A DNA stretch of 64,000 bases from Glandiceps talaboti (GCF_964340395.1 NC_135559.1:4332501-4396500), one strand, 5' to 3'; counted from the first letter of the stretch, positions 28,081-39,424 are shown. Notes: a model not told the origin generated them from the letters alone. A program made the numbers and translations.

Positions 28081-28094
28081 GAGCGCCACCTATG
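28081..28094 (-). promoter_or_regulatory. CTCF-like motif upstream of gene B
   Basis: GAGCGCCACCTATG, read on the minus strand as CATAGGTGGCGCTC, contains AGGTGGCGC, the core bound by CTCF in flies and close to the vertebrate consensus. It lies 258 bases before the gene B start; gene C has the same core in the matching place. Confidence 0.4.
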
Positions 28095-28338
28095 GTTAAC
28101 TCTGTGCCCCTGTTCCAGGTCGAGGGACTAGTGCAGTGCTCCCCGTGACACTGGTGTCGTGATAGTAAATCAATCTTTTCTGAGAAGTGTCTGTGTACCG
28201 TAGCTATTTTTAGCCGGGGAAATCCGCTTTTACCTGTTCCTGCTGCGATGCGACAGTAACCCATCGAGGTTGGAACTCTGAACGTAGATAACACCGGGTT
28301 CTTTCACCGCGCACCGTATTACTAAGTATTATCTAACC

Positions 28339-29053
28339 ATGTCAAGGCCAATTTACACTTTACTTTTCTCTCTTCTGCTAATTCATGGCTATGTTTTGAA
28401 TGCGGAAGAATCGCCCATGAACAATGAAGTCATACATGAAGATCCGGAGAATGACCATCTTGGTGAAATTCTAGCTCGACTCACACAACTTGAAGATCGG
28501 TATGCAGAACTCAAAGAAGAGAACAGAGAGTTGAAGAGATTGCTAGCCCAATCTGCCCTTGAAGCAAAGCGACTACCGTTTGATGACAGAGATACATCAG
28601 GGAATGTACGGCGTCATGAAAACGGTAACGTTGACCTTCCCAGTAACACAGGAGATGGGTCGTTCGATGACGTCACGGAGGTGTTAAAGTCTATCGATGT
28701 TATAAAAAACCAGAATGGCGGAACAGAACAACATGGTACAACACCTGTGAATGAAGTACACAGAAGCCAAAAGACCAACGGCATCAAGACCCAAAGCTCG
28801 TTCAAATTCTACCCTTCTGTGAGGGAAATTGTTGAAACTGCCAATCAAAACTTCAATGTGCCAGACATTGCTTCCCCTCAAGACTACTTACAGGTGAACC
28901 AAGGATCCAAATCGGCAGCAAAAGAAGCTCAACGGTTACACCTGGTTCAAAGTCAGAAATCCTATAACCTGGAGGCATTATCAGGGCAAGTGAAATTCCT
29001 GACTGGTCAGTTCGAGGCTTTAAAATCTCGTCTTCCCATGGATATGGCAACAG
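28339..29053 (+). CDS. Gene B exon 1: signal peptide and coiled-coil stalk of a secreted C1q-domain protein
   Basis: Residues 1-238 of a 377-residue protein. The ATG (A at -3, context CTAACCATGTC shared with gene C) opens a signal peptide at residues 5-22. A coiled coil occupies about 41-70 with LTQLEDRYAELKEENRELKR. A polar linker follows that is also present in C (FKFYPSVRE at 156-164, NFNVPDIASPQDYLQ at 171-185), and a final helix precedes the junction (SGQVKFLTGQFEALKSRLP). There is no cysteine and no collagen repeat. The donor is GCAACAG|GTAAAT, phase 1. Retaining the intron would add a hydrophobic tail that ends at 29139. Confidence 0.88.
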
Positions 29054-29697
29054 GTAAATTTGCAATTGTGAACACGTTCATACCTTTTACAATAATTATA
29101 AACAATATTGTTTTGTTGTTCTTTGTGAACGTATTCTAATCTCAGAATCCAAATGAATGTAATCACAGCATAAATCGCGTTTAGTAAATAACTGTATGCA
29201 TGGTACAGACGTGATCTTTTGTTAAAATCTAACAAGCAAACAATTCGTATTCATGTCAGTTCTGAATAGCACTTCGTATTCCCTTTGACAGGAGACACTT
29301 TCCTTATTAACATGTGACCCCGTATCAGTTACGCAATGGAACCGTTCTTTCAGAGAATCCATCGTATTGATATTAGAGAACTCGGTCAGGATATAATTAC
29401 TCCAAGGTCGTATGAACATTAGCAAATGAAGTTTAAGCCATCTATCATAGATTGCAACAGGTTTTAGTGCCTGTCGTTTTGTTAAGCAACTACACTCCTA
29501 ATTCAATTTAATGAAATAACTTTATGTTTGTCCGGTACGAGTACTCATTTTCTCATGCGTGATATCGATAAAACAGTTCATTTTCCTCGATATTATAGTT
29601 TTCTGAACGAGGGATCAATAGGAAAAGTGAAATCATGGTATATGCATGAGGACGTACAGACTAAAAGAGAGATTGTTGTTGACGGACATTTAAACAA

Positions 29698-29855
29698 ACA
29701 CACACACACACACACACACACACATACGTACACACACACATACACACACACATACGTACACACACACATACATACATACATACACATACATACATACATA
29801 CATACATACATACATACATACATACATACATACATACATACATACATACATACAT

Positions 29856-29942
<87 letters not shown>

Positions 29943-29951
29943 AACAAACAA
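29698..29951. repeat. Compound (CA)n-(CATA)n-(CAGA)n-(CA)n-(CAAA)n microsatellite in gene B intron
   Basis: Dinucleotide CA blocks flank a CATA block (about 29763-29857) and a CAGA block (about 29857-29905), ending in four CAAA units. Confidence 0.96.
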
Positions 29952-30446
29952 ACTAAAGAAGTAGAGGTAGATGAATCGGGTGGATGAAAACGTGAAGTTA
30001 AGTTGTCTGTCATCAGTTTCAGTCAGTACTAGTATTGGGGTAATCAAATGAGACTACTATAGCGACTTGGCAGACACAAATGAACTTCACATCAGAAAAT
30101 CACCTAAGGTCACAATTCAAGTGGCAATCAGCGCAGCGCATGTCATGGCTAAAGTCACAGGGATCAACCATATGGAACTGCATTCGTCTAAAGATAGAAT
30201 ATTGGAATGTTGTCGCTGTACCCTCAGTTATGCTAGTTATTTATCAGTACATGTTTTTGTTTTATTGTAGTCTATACATGGACCTTAGCAAATTATTACT
30301 AGACAAAATAACAACTTTTTATAAACTTTAGTCATATGAATATACATGATGACAGACTTTACCATTAATACCACAAACTTGTAAATTGTAATAAGAATTG
30401 TATTTATAATTTCATAAGTCCATAAAGGACATTTTGTAAACAAATA

Positions 30447-30567
30447 ACATAACATAACATAACATAATATAACATGACAGCATAACATAGCATAGCATAA
30501 CATAACATAACATAGCATAGCACAACATAGCATAAAATAACATAACATTATATAACATAACATTAGT
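30447..30567. repeat. (AACAT)n pentanucleotide repeat near the gene B acceptor
   Basis: About 24 units of ACATA/AACAT with AGCAT variants end 35 bases before the acceptor AG, so repeat length could affect branch-point spacing. Confidence 0.9.
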
Positions 30568-30602
30568 TATTCACCAACAGCGATAATCCTTCTATTCTGC
30601 AG

Positions 30603-31021
30603 ATCTCGCCAGTAGCAAGTGTGCCTTCTCTGTAGCCAGATCGAAATCGTTGCTAGGCAACAATTTGAGTCCGCAAAACATAACCTTCGACTTCAAGTTG
30701 GCAAACAAGGGGAAGTATTTTGACATGCGCAGTGGAGTCTTTACCTGCCAAATACCCGGTATATACTACTTCTCTTTCACAATGCGTTCCTATGACAACA
30801 AGACCATCGGTGTGACATTGTTGAAAAATGGCGAGGCACAGGTTAGTATGTCTACGGACCCCAGCGAACGAAAAGTGATGCAGACCCAATCGGTTATGCT
30901 ACAGCTCGACGAGGCCGACCAAGTCTGGCTCCAACTAGGACCACATGTAAACTTTGCTATCTATAGCAATGATTACCATTACGCTACATTCAACGGTATA
31001 ATTCTGTATATTACCAAATAA
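30603..31021 (+). CDS. Gene B exon 2: globular C1q domain
   Basis: The acceptor CTTCTATTCTGCAG ends at 30602. Residues 239-377 start DLASSKCAFSVARS and show the C1q landmarks ANKGKYFD, FTCQIPGIYYFSF, the signature STDPSERKVMQTQS, DQVWLQLG and TFNGIILY. Two cysteines (KCAF and FTCQ) sit on strands where C and F also have them. Asn-linked glycosylation sequons occur in QNITFDF and DNKTIG. The TAA stop is inside an AATAAA hexamer at 31017-31022, so the 3' UTR may be only tens of bases. Confidence 0.92.
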
Positions 31022-31022
31022 A
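31017..31022 (+). promoter_or_regulatory. Polyadenylation signal overlapping the gene B stop codon
   Basis: AATAAA starts two bases before the TAA stop and includes it. Cleavage 10-30 bases on would fall before the hairpin element at 31079. Confidence 0.4.
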
Positions 31023-31078
31023 ATTATATATTTTTGAAAGCCATGCACTTCTATAAGTTCAAAAGCACAACTGGGTGT

Positions 31079-31267
31079 AATCTGATTAAAATCCGATGTA
31101 GATGTCGGCTAATCGTTCATTGCTATTTTACCTTCGTTATTTTGCCTGAATTGACCTTCGTGGTACATGTTAACGTTTTCGTCCTGATCGCGTAGAGAAG
31201 GCTAAATAACGAAGGTAAAATAGCAATGAACGATTAGCCGACATCTACATCGGATTTTAATCAGATT
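31079..31267. mobile_element. Foldback hairpin element, AATCTGATTAAAATCCGATG family, copy 1
   Basis: The left arm starts AATCTGATTAAAATCCGATG and continues through GATGTCGGCTAATCGTTCATTG; the right arm is its reverse complement and ends AATCAGATT. Arms are about 65 bases and nearly perfect, with a loop of about 60. Flanks AACTGGGTG and AACTGGCTG look like a target duplication of about nine bases. It is 58 bases past the gene B stop. The same termini appear on the element at 63.7 kb. Confidence 0.85.
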
Positions 31268-32403
31268 GAACTGGCTGAAGTTCTTCATTAGTATGTGATA
31301 CCCAGCGTTCGTCTTTGATGTTCCATGTTGTTTTTAGAAAGTGTTTTATCATAGCATACGGTGTCTAAAGCTTCGTTTATTTATAAAACGTGGGTGTTTA
31401 ACACTTGTAAGAGTATGTAGAGGTAGTACATTGGTTTGTTTGGCACATAGTTCCATTAGATATCCGGGAACGAAGTGAAAATAAATCTGGCATAGGCATG
31501 GGAAGATAAGAATAAAGAGAGAATCGAAGATGTTAAATGAAATAATAACTAAATCATGAAAAGCTGATATAATTGCATCTTAACACCTTTCTCTTTCTGT
31601 TAAAGAGACCCATATGCCACGTATTGTGAACATTTCTTGTAAACTTACTTTTTACTCGCATGTATTAGCCTCCAACGGACATCGCCAGCGGTGGCTGCTA
31701 TATGCATGTTGTATGCTCGCCCCGTTAATATTATCTCATAAAGGCTGTCTAGTCAGACTGACCTTGTCTGACATACCAGCGTCTGGTACTATTTCTTATA
31801 ATTGATATCCACTATATTCTATTATATCTTGGTCAAGTAACATCAACGTGGGTTATGAGCACACATTGCTGTATATGATGATGTTTCATGAACTTGCCAA
31901 CTAACTGTAGGACCATATTGTTGACACCATTTTGGTAACTTGGGCTGTCTTCGAACGTAGAAGTGTCCCTGTCGATGGAATATATGTACTGGTGAATACT
32001 AGTACATATAAACATAAAAACTCTGTAAGGAATTAGTGCATACTAGACAGTCATTACGAGATTATGGAGATTGATATTCATAGATTTGCATCATATTTAA
32101 AAAAAAAACATTTCTCAAACTTTTAACTGCCGAATTTGTTGACAGAGTACACCTTTTACAGAATAGTACTAAATGCTATTTCTTCATATCACAGTGAAGC
32201 AGTTATCTTGTCCATTTCTGGATGAACGATTTATTCACGCAGTGTAAGATTTTCTCACATTTTGTACGTCGAACCTTAAAAAATGAAGATAGAAATTTAG
32301 TTTGACATAAACAATAATGAACATTGTAGTTCTGGTATACTCTTTTTACTGTATGGTTTGGTGTGATAAACTAGTATACTGATAAAATGTGATGACACAA
32401 ATC

Positions 32404-32490
32404 CCGACTTGACGTGACGTGTCAAAATATGTCATGATACAAATCCTGACTTGGCGTGATGTGTCAAAACATGTCATGACGTGACAGAAG
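32404..32490. repeat. Tandem duplication of about 57 bp with TGACGTG and TGTCAAAA words
   Basis: GACTTGACGTGACGTGTCAAAATATGTCATGA is followed by a diverged second copy (GACTTGGCGTGATGTGTCAAAACATGTCATGA). It lies just left of the GTGAC array and may be its seed. Confidence 0.7.
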
Positions 32491-32520
32491 ATCAGTGCTG
32501 AGACGTATGTGCATTTTTAT

Positions 32521-32588
32521 GTGACGTGACGTGACGTGACGTGACGTGACGTGACGTGACGTGACATGATGTGATGTGACGTGACGTA
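32521..32588. repeat. (GTGAC)n pentanucleotide array, second copy
   Basis: About 13 units with a few ATGAT variants, giving repeated TGACGTGACGT. It is followed by GAT and GGT trinucleotide runs. Confidence 0.92.
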
Positions 32589-32593
32589 GTGGA

Positions 32594-32602
32594 TGATGAT
32601 GT

Positions 32603-32653
<51 letters not shown>

Positions 32654-32707
32654 TGGTGGTGGTGGTGGTGGTGGTGGTGGTGACAATTAATGATGATGAT
32701 GATGATG
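32594..32707. repeat. (GAT)n-(GGT)n-(GAT)n trinucleotide tract
   Basis: About twelve GAT units, fifteen GGT units with one AGT, then five GAT units after a short break. Confidence 0.93.
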
Positions 32708-33440
32708 TCGACATGTAGTACAAACTATAGCCAACCGGAAATGTCCCCGTGTTCATGGCCTTTAACATTGAATTTCACAAATATAAATATAATATTTCAA
32801 ATGTCAAGTTGAATTGCTCTAGGGTAATTTCTAGCTTTGCACAATAGGACATGACAACACTGCTCTTTAGTAATGATATAATAGAGTACATGTCAATGAC
32901 TTTCACTAACAACTGTCAATCTGGTTCTGATCCTGATACGTACTAGTACAACCCATAACACCAAAGGAATGTTTTTCTGTATGTACCACAATCGTTATAG
33001 CAGCCATATCAAGTGTACCAGTGAAACGTTATCGACCGGCTTTCCGTGCAGTTTTATCGATATATTGTGTTTAAATGGGGAAGTACTCACTCGCACTACG
33101 GTTCCAGTCTGTTCCATTTAAGACTATAACGTTGATTTAGCCGACCAACTAGTTTCTTCTCAAACCATCTCTTATACGAGGTACCGTACCGCGTCTTGGA
33201 CTGTATGTTGAATAGAACTCACAACGAAATTTAACATTCACATCTGGTTTCAAAGAACACCAACTGACGACTTGGTTGATTTTATTACATGACCAATCTC
33301 CGTCTCCGTCCTCCCCTCTAGATGTGCTTTACGTCAGGTGTTTATACTTTTTTTATATTTTTGAAATATGTTGAAATAGATGCCAAAAACACAAAATCCT
33401 TGCCATCTCTTTGGCTGATCTATCCATACACTTGTTTGTT

Positions 33441-33452
33441 AGAGCGCCACCT
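33441..33452 (-). promoter_or_regulatory. CTCF-like motif upstream of gene C
   Basis: AGAGCGCCACCT, minus-strand AGGTGGCGCTCT, lies 208 bases before the gene C start. It matches the gene B motif, so it was either copied with the gene or kept by selection. Confidence 0.4.
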
Positions 33453-33648
33453 TTGCCTCTCATGACATTTCACGTGCTACTGATTTCGTGATTTATTGCT
33501 ACCCGTATAATCAAACAAGTTGACTCACATTAGAAACTAAAACCTGTGCATAAAACGTTCACAGTTTGACCATTTCAATCCTTTGATGAGACAGTAACCT
33601 ATATGAGGTTGTGAATTCGATTCTGAACGAAGACGACACTATCTAACC

Positions 33649-34342
33649 ATGTCAAGACCAATTTACACATTCACTTTGTGTCTTCTGATTCATGGTTTTG
33701 TTATGACTGTGGAAGGATTGCTTAGAAACAACGAAGTCACAAATGAAGATTTGAAGAACCTCCATCTTGGTGAAATTCTAGATCGGCTCACACAACTTGA
33801 AGATCAGTATGCAGAACTCAAAGAAGAGAACAGTGAGTTGAAGCGATTGAAATCTCGAACTGGTATGACAGACCACGGAGCTGTTGATGGAAATACACCA
33901 GTGAAATTACAACACCCTGAAAACGGTGACCTTAACACAGGTGACGGGTCATTTAATGACGTTCCGAAACTATTCGATTCCTTTGATAGTATGAAAAACG
34001 ATTATGGCGGAACAGAACACCGTCATGGTACAACACCTATGAACGAAGTAAACAGAAACGAAAAAACCAACGGCATCACGACCCAACACACGTTCAAATT
34101 CTACCCATCTGTGAGGGAATTGGTAGCTGAAACTGCCAATCAAAATTTCAATGTACCAGACATTGCTTCCCCTCAAGACTATTTACAGGTTGACCAAAGG
34201 TCCAAATCGACTACAAAAGAAGATCAAAGATTGCAAGTGAATGAAGACCAGGGGTCATATAACCTGAAGGCTTTGTCTGGGCAAGTGAAATTCCTGACTG
34301 ATCAATTCGAGAATCTGAAATCTCGTCTTCCCATGGCAACAG
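33649..34342 (+). CDS. Gene C exon 1: signal peptide and coiled-coil stalk, tandem duplicate of gene B
   Basis: Residues 1-231 of a 370-residue protein. It starts MSRPIYT like gene B; the signal peptide covers about 5-22. The coiled coil LTQLEDQYAELKEENSELKR lies at 47-66, and the linker blocks FKFYPSVRE, NFNVPDIASPQDYLQ and SGQVKFLTDQFE are in the same order as in B. Differences concentrate in the Gly/Asp-rich middle (about 70-130), with several short length changes. The donor is GCAACAG|GTAAAT, identical to B. The only cysteine is in the signal peptide. Close similarity reaches about 200 bases upstream of the ATG, including the CTCF-like word. Confidence 0.88.
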
Positions 34343-35292
34343 GTAAATTTGTTTGCTTATTTTATAACTCATAAAACTCGCACGGAAGTACTGTGACCGA
34401 CGAATATATGGGGTCAAAGTAAACTGAAAATTAACGTAAAATAAAATAAAATTCCGACCTACCTATCCTATTTTCTCAGTGACGTCATGTTATCGGAAAC
34501 AAATATTTGTTTTGTTTTGCCTAACTGTACTGTGCGTTGCGCTGAGTGGATAAACGTGTTCTTTCCTAACAAGAATTCGTATCAACTCTGCAGAACACAA
34601 CGGGTTCTTTTGAAGGGAAGGTCTGCAATTCATTACCACCCACTTATCAGTGACGCTGTGTAACTTGCGTCAGATTATTCAGGAATGCACTCGTTGCTCT
34701 GGGAGAACTCAGCAGTAAAATCGTTATCAAATGAAGTTTATGTTATTTATTGCAAGAGTTCCCAGAGTCCCTAGATTACTGAATAAATGCCTAGTTTCAA
34801 TTTCCAATTTTAATTTTATCCCAAATTCAGTTCTAGCGCCCTTTCTCGTATTTAATAACACTTCATTTTCGACGTCATGTTTCGATTTTTGAAACTGATT
34901 ATCTGGTAATAGGGCGAGGCATAAGGACATATAATCTGAAAGATTGGTCGTTTTGGAAGTCATTTATTTGCTAACATGCACACCACACATGCACATCGGC
35001 GAGTGACGTGACAAATAGGGTCGCAACGACAATTTTTTCAGGCTAGGACATGTATAGTGGACACAGGGAACTGGTGTACAGAAAAATTGACATGTATGCG
35101 GAGAGGGAGTGAGGGACGGGGATAGTCAGACACACAGACATCATATAGACATACATTATATAGACAGACAGATAGACAGACAGACAGACAGACAAACAAA
35201 CAAACAAACAAACAAACAAACAAAAAACGGAGAGGTAATGATTATAGACGTAATCTGAAATCATACAGCAATAACGATTCTTTACTCCTCAG
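34343..35292 (+). other. Gene C intron
   Basis: Intron of 950 bases. Apart from the GACA/AACA tract near its 3' end there is nothing recognisable. It lacks the large CA/CATA and AACAT repeats of the gene B intron, which accounts for most of the length difference between the duplicates. Confidence 0.7.
35160..35226. repeat. (GACA)n-(AACA)n microsatellite in gene C intron
   Basis: About seven GACA units change to about eight AACA units in register. The tract ends 66 bases before the acceptor. Confidence 0.93.
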
Positions 35293-35711
35293 ATCTCGCC
35301 GCCAGTGGCAAGTGCGTCTTTTCTGTATCCAGGTCGTTATCGTTGCTAGGCAAATCGCGTCCACAAAACATAACCTTCGATTTCACGTTGGCGAATAAGG
35401 GAGCATACTTTGATATCGACACTGGAGTCTTCACTTGCAATAAAACTGGGATATACTATTTCTCTTTCACAATGCGTTCCTATGACAACAAGACCATTGG
35501 TGTGACGTTGTTGAAAAACGGCGAGCCCGAGGTAAGCATATCAACAGACCCCAGCGATCGGAAAGTGATGCAGACACAGTCACTAATGCTACGGCTGGAA
35601 AATGCCGACCAAGTCTGGCTCCAACTAGGAGGAAGCCCAAATTTCGCTATCTATAGCAATAAGTATCATTACGCTACATTCAACGGCATCAGTCTGTACA
35701 CTGATAAATAA
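35293..35711 (+). CDS. Gene C exon 2: globular C1q domain
   Basis: The acceptor TTTACTCCTCAG ends at 35292. Residues 232-370 start DLAASGKCVFSVSRS and are about four fifths identical by eye to gene B, including FTMRSYDNKTIGVTLLKNGE, STDPSDRKVMQTQS and DQVWLQLGG. Both domain cysteines are kept. FTCNKTG replaces FTCQIPG: it adds a sequon and loses the otherwise conserved proline of the IPG turn. An AATAAA lies far downstream at 36176-36181. Confidence 0.92.
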
Positions 35712-36175
35712 TTACAAGATAGAATATTTTTTGAAAGTAAAATACAACCACAAAGTAATGATGTAAGTTGCAAAACGCGAAATTCTTCATTGTAACAGTT
35801 ATCAAATGATACTCATAGTTTGTTTTTTTAGACTGTCAGTATATTTTTATCGTTGTTAAATGTATGACAACGTTTGTCTATACAATGAGAGTAAAATGAT
35901 CAGTTGTAGATTTTCTAGAGAAAGTACGTAAGCTTTCGTGTGCATGTCGATACCATTTAAAAGTGGAAGCGAAACCTGATATGTTGTGGAATGATAAGAA
36001 ATTATAATACATGGAAGGTATGAAAATATCCGGAAAGGATAGCTACATGAAAACTAGACTTCCTTTATTTAGTACAGTTGGTTGCCTCCTGTAAAAGATA
36101 CAGTTCATGTGTTTTGAACTGCCTCCACATGCATGTGTGATTGAACAAGGTATTCATTGTAGATGACGCCTATCT

Positions 36176-36181
36176 AATAAA
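36176..36181 (+). promoter_or_regulatory. Candidate polyadenylation signal for gene C
   Basis: AATAAA about 465 bases after the gene C stop is the first clear hexamer on the plus strand. Variant signals closer to the stop cannot be excluded. Confidence 0.3.
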
Positions 36182-36471
36182 TGAAATAAGTATATTCAGA
36201 AAATCTCTGTAGGAGGTGATGGAAAGTGGACAATTAGTTCAACATTATGGTAGTTGATCTTTATAGATTTTGACAGTTTTTTCTTTAACATTTCTACATC
36301 ATTCAAACTTTTAACTTTTAATTGTAGGATGATTGTATAGGAAACACTAATGCGTACACCTATGTGGCAAGTTGAATAGAAGTAGTGCTATAGAATATGT
36401 TGACACACGTCAAAGTGAATAAATACAACTTGTAGCAACATTGAATGTTGTGTTGTACTTTTCTGGAGGAA

Positions 36472-36632
36472 TGGTGGTGGTGGTGGTGGTGGTGGTGGTG
36501 GTGGTGGTGGTGGTGGTGGTGATGATGATGATGATGATGATGCATCTGATGGTGTGGTGGTGGTGGTGGTGATGATGATGATGGTGGTGGTGGTGGTGGT
36601 GGTGGTGGTGGTGGTGGTGGTGGTGGTGGTGC
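36472..36632. repeat. (GGT)n-(GAT)n trinucleotide tract
   Basis: About 16 GGT, seven GAT, a short break (CATCTGATGGT), then GGT, GAT and about 16 more GGT units. Pro, His and Thr homopolymer frames on the minus strand come from it. Confidence 0.95.
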
Positions 36633-37344
36633 AGTTGAAGATAAAGATGACGAAATAGAAAACACAGTAACTCAGATAACAATATAAATGTTCAAAATAT
36701 ATCCACACATATGGGTAACTATCTCATTACCATTAGCCATACACGCTGAGGTGACTCGAAATCAGCACTGTAAGTAGATAGGTGTAAATATTCTAATAAC
36801 TATTTAATCTACTCACTATAAAGTTTACCGTATAGCTCCAAAGATAAATTGGTAATCTCGTTTGATCCTGAAGACAACTTTAGATTCCTCTTAAGTTTTT
36901 AGTCCCGCTGTCAACGAAAACGCCAGGCCAAATATTTTATAGAAATTGTGTCTATCGTTCATCGTGTTGCTTTCATCCTTGTTGCAGTTACGGTTAGAAG
37001 GCAGTGTACTTCTGGGGTCAATAAACTCTTCTCAGATACGGAATTCATTCATCAACAACCAAACAATGTTAAAATCTATTTATAAACATGACCCATATTT
37101 ACCCATTTTGATTTTATTGTTTTTAATTTTTATTCATTATAACTATCATTATTAATTCATGTGTTTGTTCATTAGTTTGTTTCTTTGTTTGTTTGTTTGA
37201 TGTTCTGAGCCTCTAAGGATGTCAAGGTGAGTGTATTAAAGGGCAAAACAATTATTAATTATTGTGTGCTGTCTGATGTTGACATTGAGCAAGCGAACAG
37301 TAACTGCTTGTCACGGTCTCTTCAAACCCGAACAGCTCGGAATC

Positions 37345-38089
37345 ATGAATTTATGGGGGAAGTTATCGCTGCTGTGTTCTATCATTTTAACCTCAGACGT
37401 TATTTACGTAAGGGGAGTCACCACGATACGCTCTGAGACGAACAGTGACGTTTTACAAGAATTGCTAGAACGTGTTAATAGTTTGGAAGAGAGGTACGCC
37501 GAACTGAAAACGGCAAACGATGATTTGAAGGCTGCGTTGGATTTGTTGTCAAACACAAAGATTTCTGAACAACCTCCCACAAGCGAAGATTTCGGAACAT
37601 TCAAGAGGTCTGCGTCATTTCAGCCTGAGAACCTCGGTATTAATGCTGGGAGCGAAGAAAATCCTAAATTTGTGAGTAATCGGGATCTTGTAGGACAACT
37701 GGAAAAGCTTAAAAATGATGTCAGACTCAGTGATGTACAGAAAGAAGACCAAAGTCCAGATTTCATTGTTCCGATACCAATATCAAGTGGTCAGAAAAAG
37801 GTCCAAAAAGATACACCATATCCAGGTGATCGAGTCGTTCAATCAAATGGTGAAGACGTACCGATAGATTTATTAGATTCAGAGTTAACCACTGGCGTTA
37901 ATGTTGACGACACTTTATTACGTTTTGAACCAAAGAAATATATTATCAAGGAAGGAAAGACGAACAACCAATTTATCGTTAATTCAATTGATAAATGGAG
38001 AAGTGGTAATAACAATGCCGTCCTCATGACAGGAATGGATCAAGTTGACAATAAACTTGTACCAAACCTGAATACAGTCAAGTCTACTG
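37345..38089 (+). CDS. Gene D exon 1: signal peptide and coiled-coil stalk of a secreted C1q-domain protein
   Basis: Residues 1-248 of a 403-residue protein. I chose the ATG at 37345 because the hydrophobic signal (about 5-20, LSLLCSIILTSDVIY) follows at once; the open frame upstream to 37264 has no ATG start at its left end and would bury the signal. The coiled coil at 35-66 reads VLQELLERVNSLEERYAELK, the A-D subfamily block. A long polar linker follows with a second short helical stretch at about 113-130. There is no cysteine after the signal peptide. The donor is ACTG|GTAAGT, the best match to consensus in the cluster, phase 1. Confidence 0.85.
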
Positions 38090-39424
38090 GTAAGTAAATG
38101 ATATATCTGTCTGTATGTAGTATGTCGCCATCTTATATGGCATATGGGGTGGGGTGGGGTGTTGTGGGGTGCTGATTATGCCATTTATCGATTATAATAA
38201 ATAAATGCAAGGCTTTCTGCGCTGATTGATTGATTGAATTGATCGATTAGTGTATCGATAGATATATAGGTCCAAACATTCAGCGAGTTACCTATTGATA
38301 CATTAATATTCTGATGGACTAATTGTGGGGCTGATCGAATATTGGTCTCTGTGTTGTTTATTTCTTCCTATCAGATGTACAGCCATGCATGATATTGATG
38401 AAGAATAGTTTAATATTGTCTCTTTCAAGTTGGTGTCAGTTTCCTTACCCACTATTTCTTGCGAAACTTCACGATTTTCGCGATTTTATTATCATTTTTC
38501 TCGAATACGTAAAAATAAATTTTAGGGTCGTCGTGAAAAACTAGGTGGGGTCGGGTAACCGGAACCAAACATTTTTTTAATTTGGCCTAAAGTGAAGTAC
38601 AGTCAGACACTCATCACTCCTTTTACCAGTTCACCTTCTATATATTCTCAGTTGCGGTAGTGACTCTAAACCATGTACAATAGCATGCTGTCAACTCGGA
38701 AATGTTCAATCTATTTCTGTACCGTGTCATAGAGATCAAATATTTGTTGGTTATCAAGTGAGATAAAGTATGCTTTGTAATTGATTTGGGTTGACCTCCG
38801 ATATCATGATCATGCATTGGTATGTCTTATTAACTCTGTCAAGAATGTGCGCCAGCGCTGTCGTTATTAGAGGTGTAGTCGCATTAAGTGCTTTGTGCTT
38901 TTACAAACAATCTCTTCACATAAACCACAGACAAGTAACACACGTGTTACTTGTCTGTGCCTAAACTAGACGACATTTGTTGATACTTAAACGAATCACA
39001 CCCACCTTTTCGGCCACTCTCTACTTGAATGTTCGAAAGTCAATGAACTTTTAGAGAATGACCGAGATACTAGTATATCATACGAGGGTGTCGAAAAATT
39101 ATCGTTACTTTTCCCGTGGATTTTCTTTTCTTTTTATTTATGTGCTTCAAAACGTTTTTGTTTTGATCACAGAAAATAAATGTCTCAGAATATTTTCTCG
39201 TGAGCTATTTATTTTCTCGCTGGATATCAGTTATCAGAACTCAATTTCTTTCTTCTTCTTAGGGACGGGTTTCTGTTCCATACATATCTGTATCACACTA
39301 TCCTATCGCCCGAAACAGATAATGGAAGTGATCAGCTGAAACCCACGCATGCGCCCCGACAACCGTAGGGCTTTGAAACTTTTCCTTCAATGTTTTCTTT
39401 TATCTCTTCATGTTTGTATAACAG
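38090..39424 (+). other. Gene D intron
   Basis: Intron of 1335 bases. It holds GGGGT repeats at 38141-38170, a GATT-rich patch at 38222-38250 and the 34-bp palindrome at 38.93 kb. No other feature is seen. Confidence 0.65.
38926..38959. repeat. Near-perfect 34-bp palindrome in gene D intron
   Basis: CACAGACAAGTAACA and TGTTACTTGTCTGTG are 15-base arms around a four-base centre. Transcribed, it would form a tight hairpin. Confidence 0.8.

Larger units (their letters stand above)
29054..30602 (+). other. Gene B intron, microsatellite-rich
   Basis: The 1549-base intron carries a large CA/CATA/CAGA tract at 29.7-29.95 kb and an AACAT pentanucleotide field just before the acceptor. The rest (29140-29690, 29960-30440) has no recognisable content. 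Confidence 0.7.
31268..33648. other. Intergenic interval between genes B and C
   Basis: Apart from a duplicated 57-bp stretch with the GTGAC array at 32.4-32.7 kb, no structure is visible. A second possible gene B polyadenylation hexamer is at about 31480 (AAAATAAATC). The last 200 bases align with the promoter region of gene B. Confidence 0.5.
35712..37344. other. Intergenic interval between genes C and D
   Basis: Contains one large GGT/GAT tract at 36.5 kb. I see no gene and no clear TATA box before gene D. Confidence 0.5.

Noticed and set aside
29593-30047. Long Cys-Val and Tyr-Val-Cys-Met frames here and at 11.0, 27.5, 43.7 and 51.8 kb
   Set aside because: Tetranucleotide and CA repeats lack stops in several frames; none has a start context, domain or partner exon.
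37264-37344. Upstream extension of gene D exon 1
   Set aside because: It begins at a non-ATG codon and would place about 27 residues in front of a good signal peptide; the ATG at 37345 is a better start.
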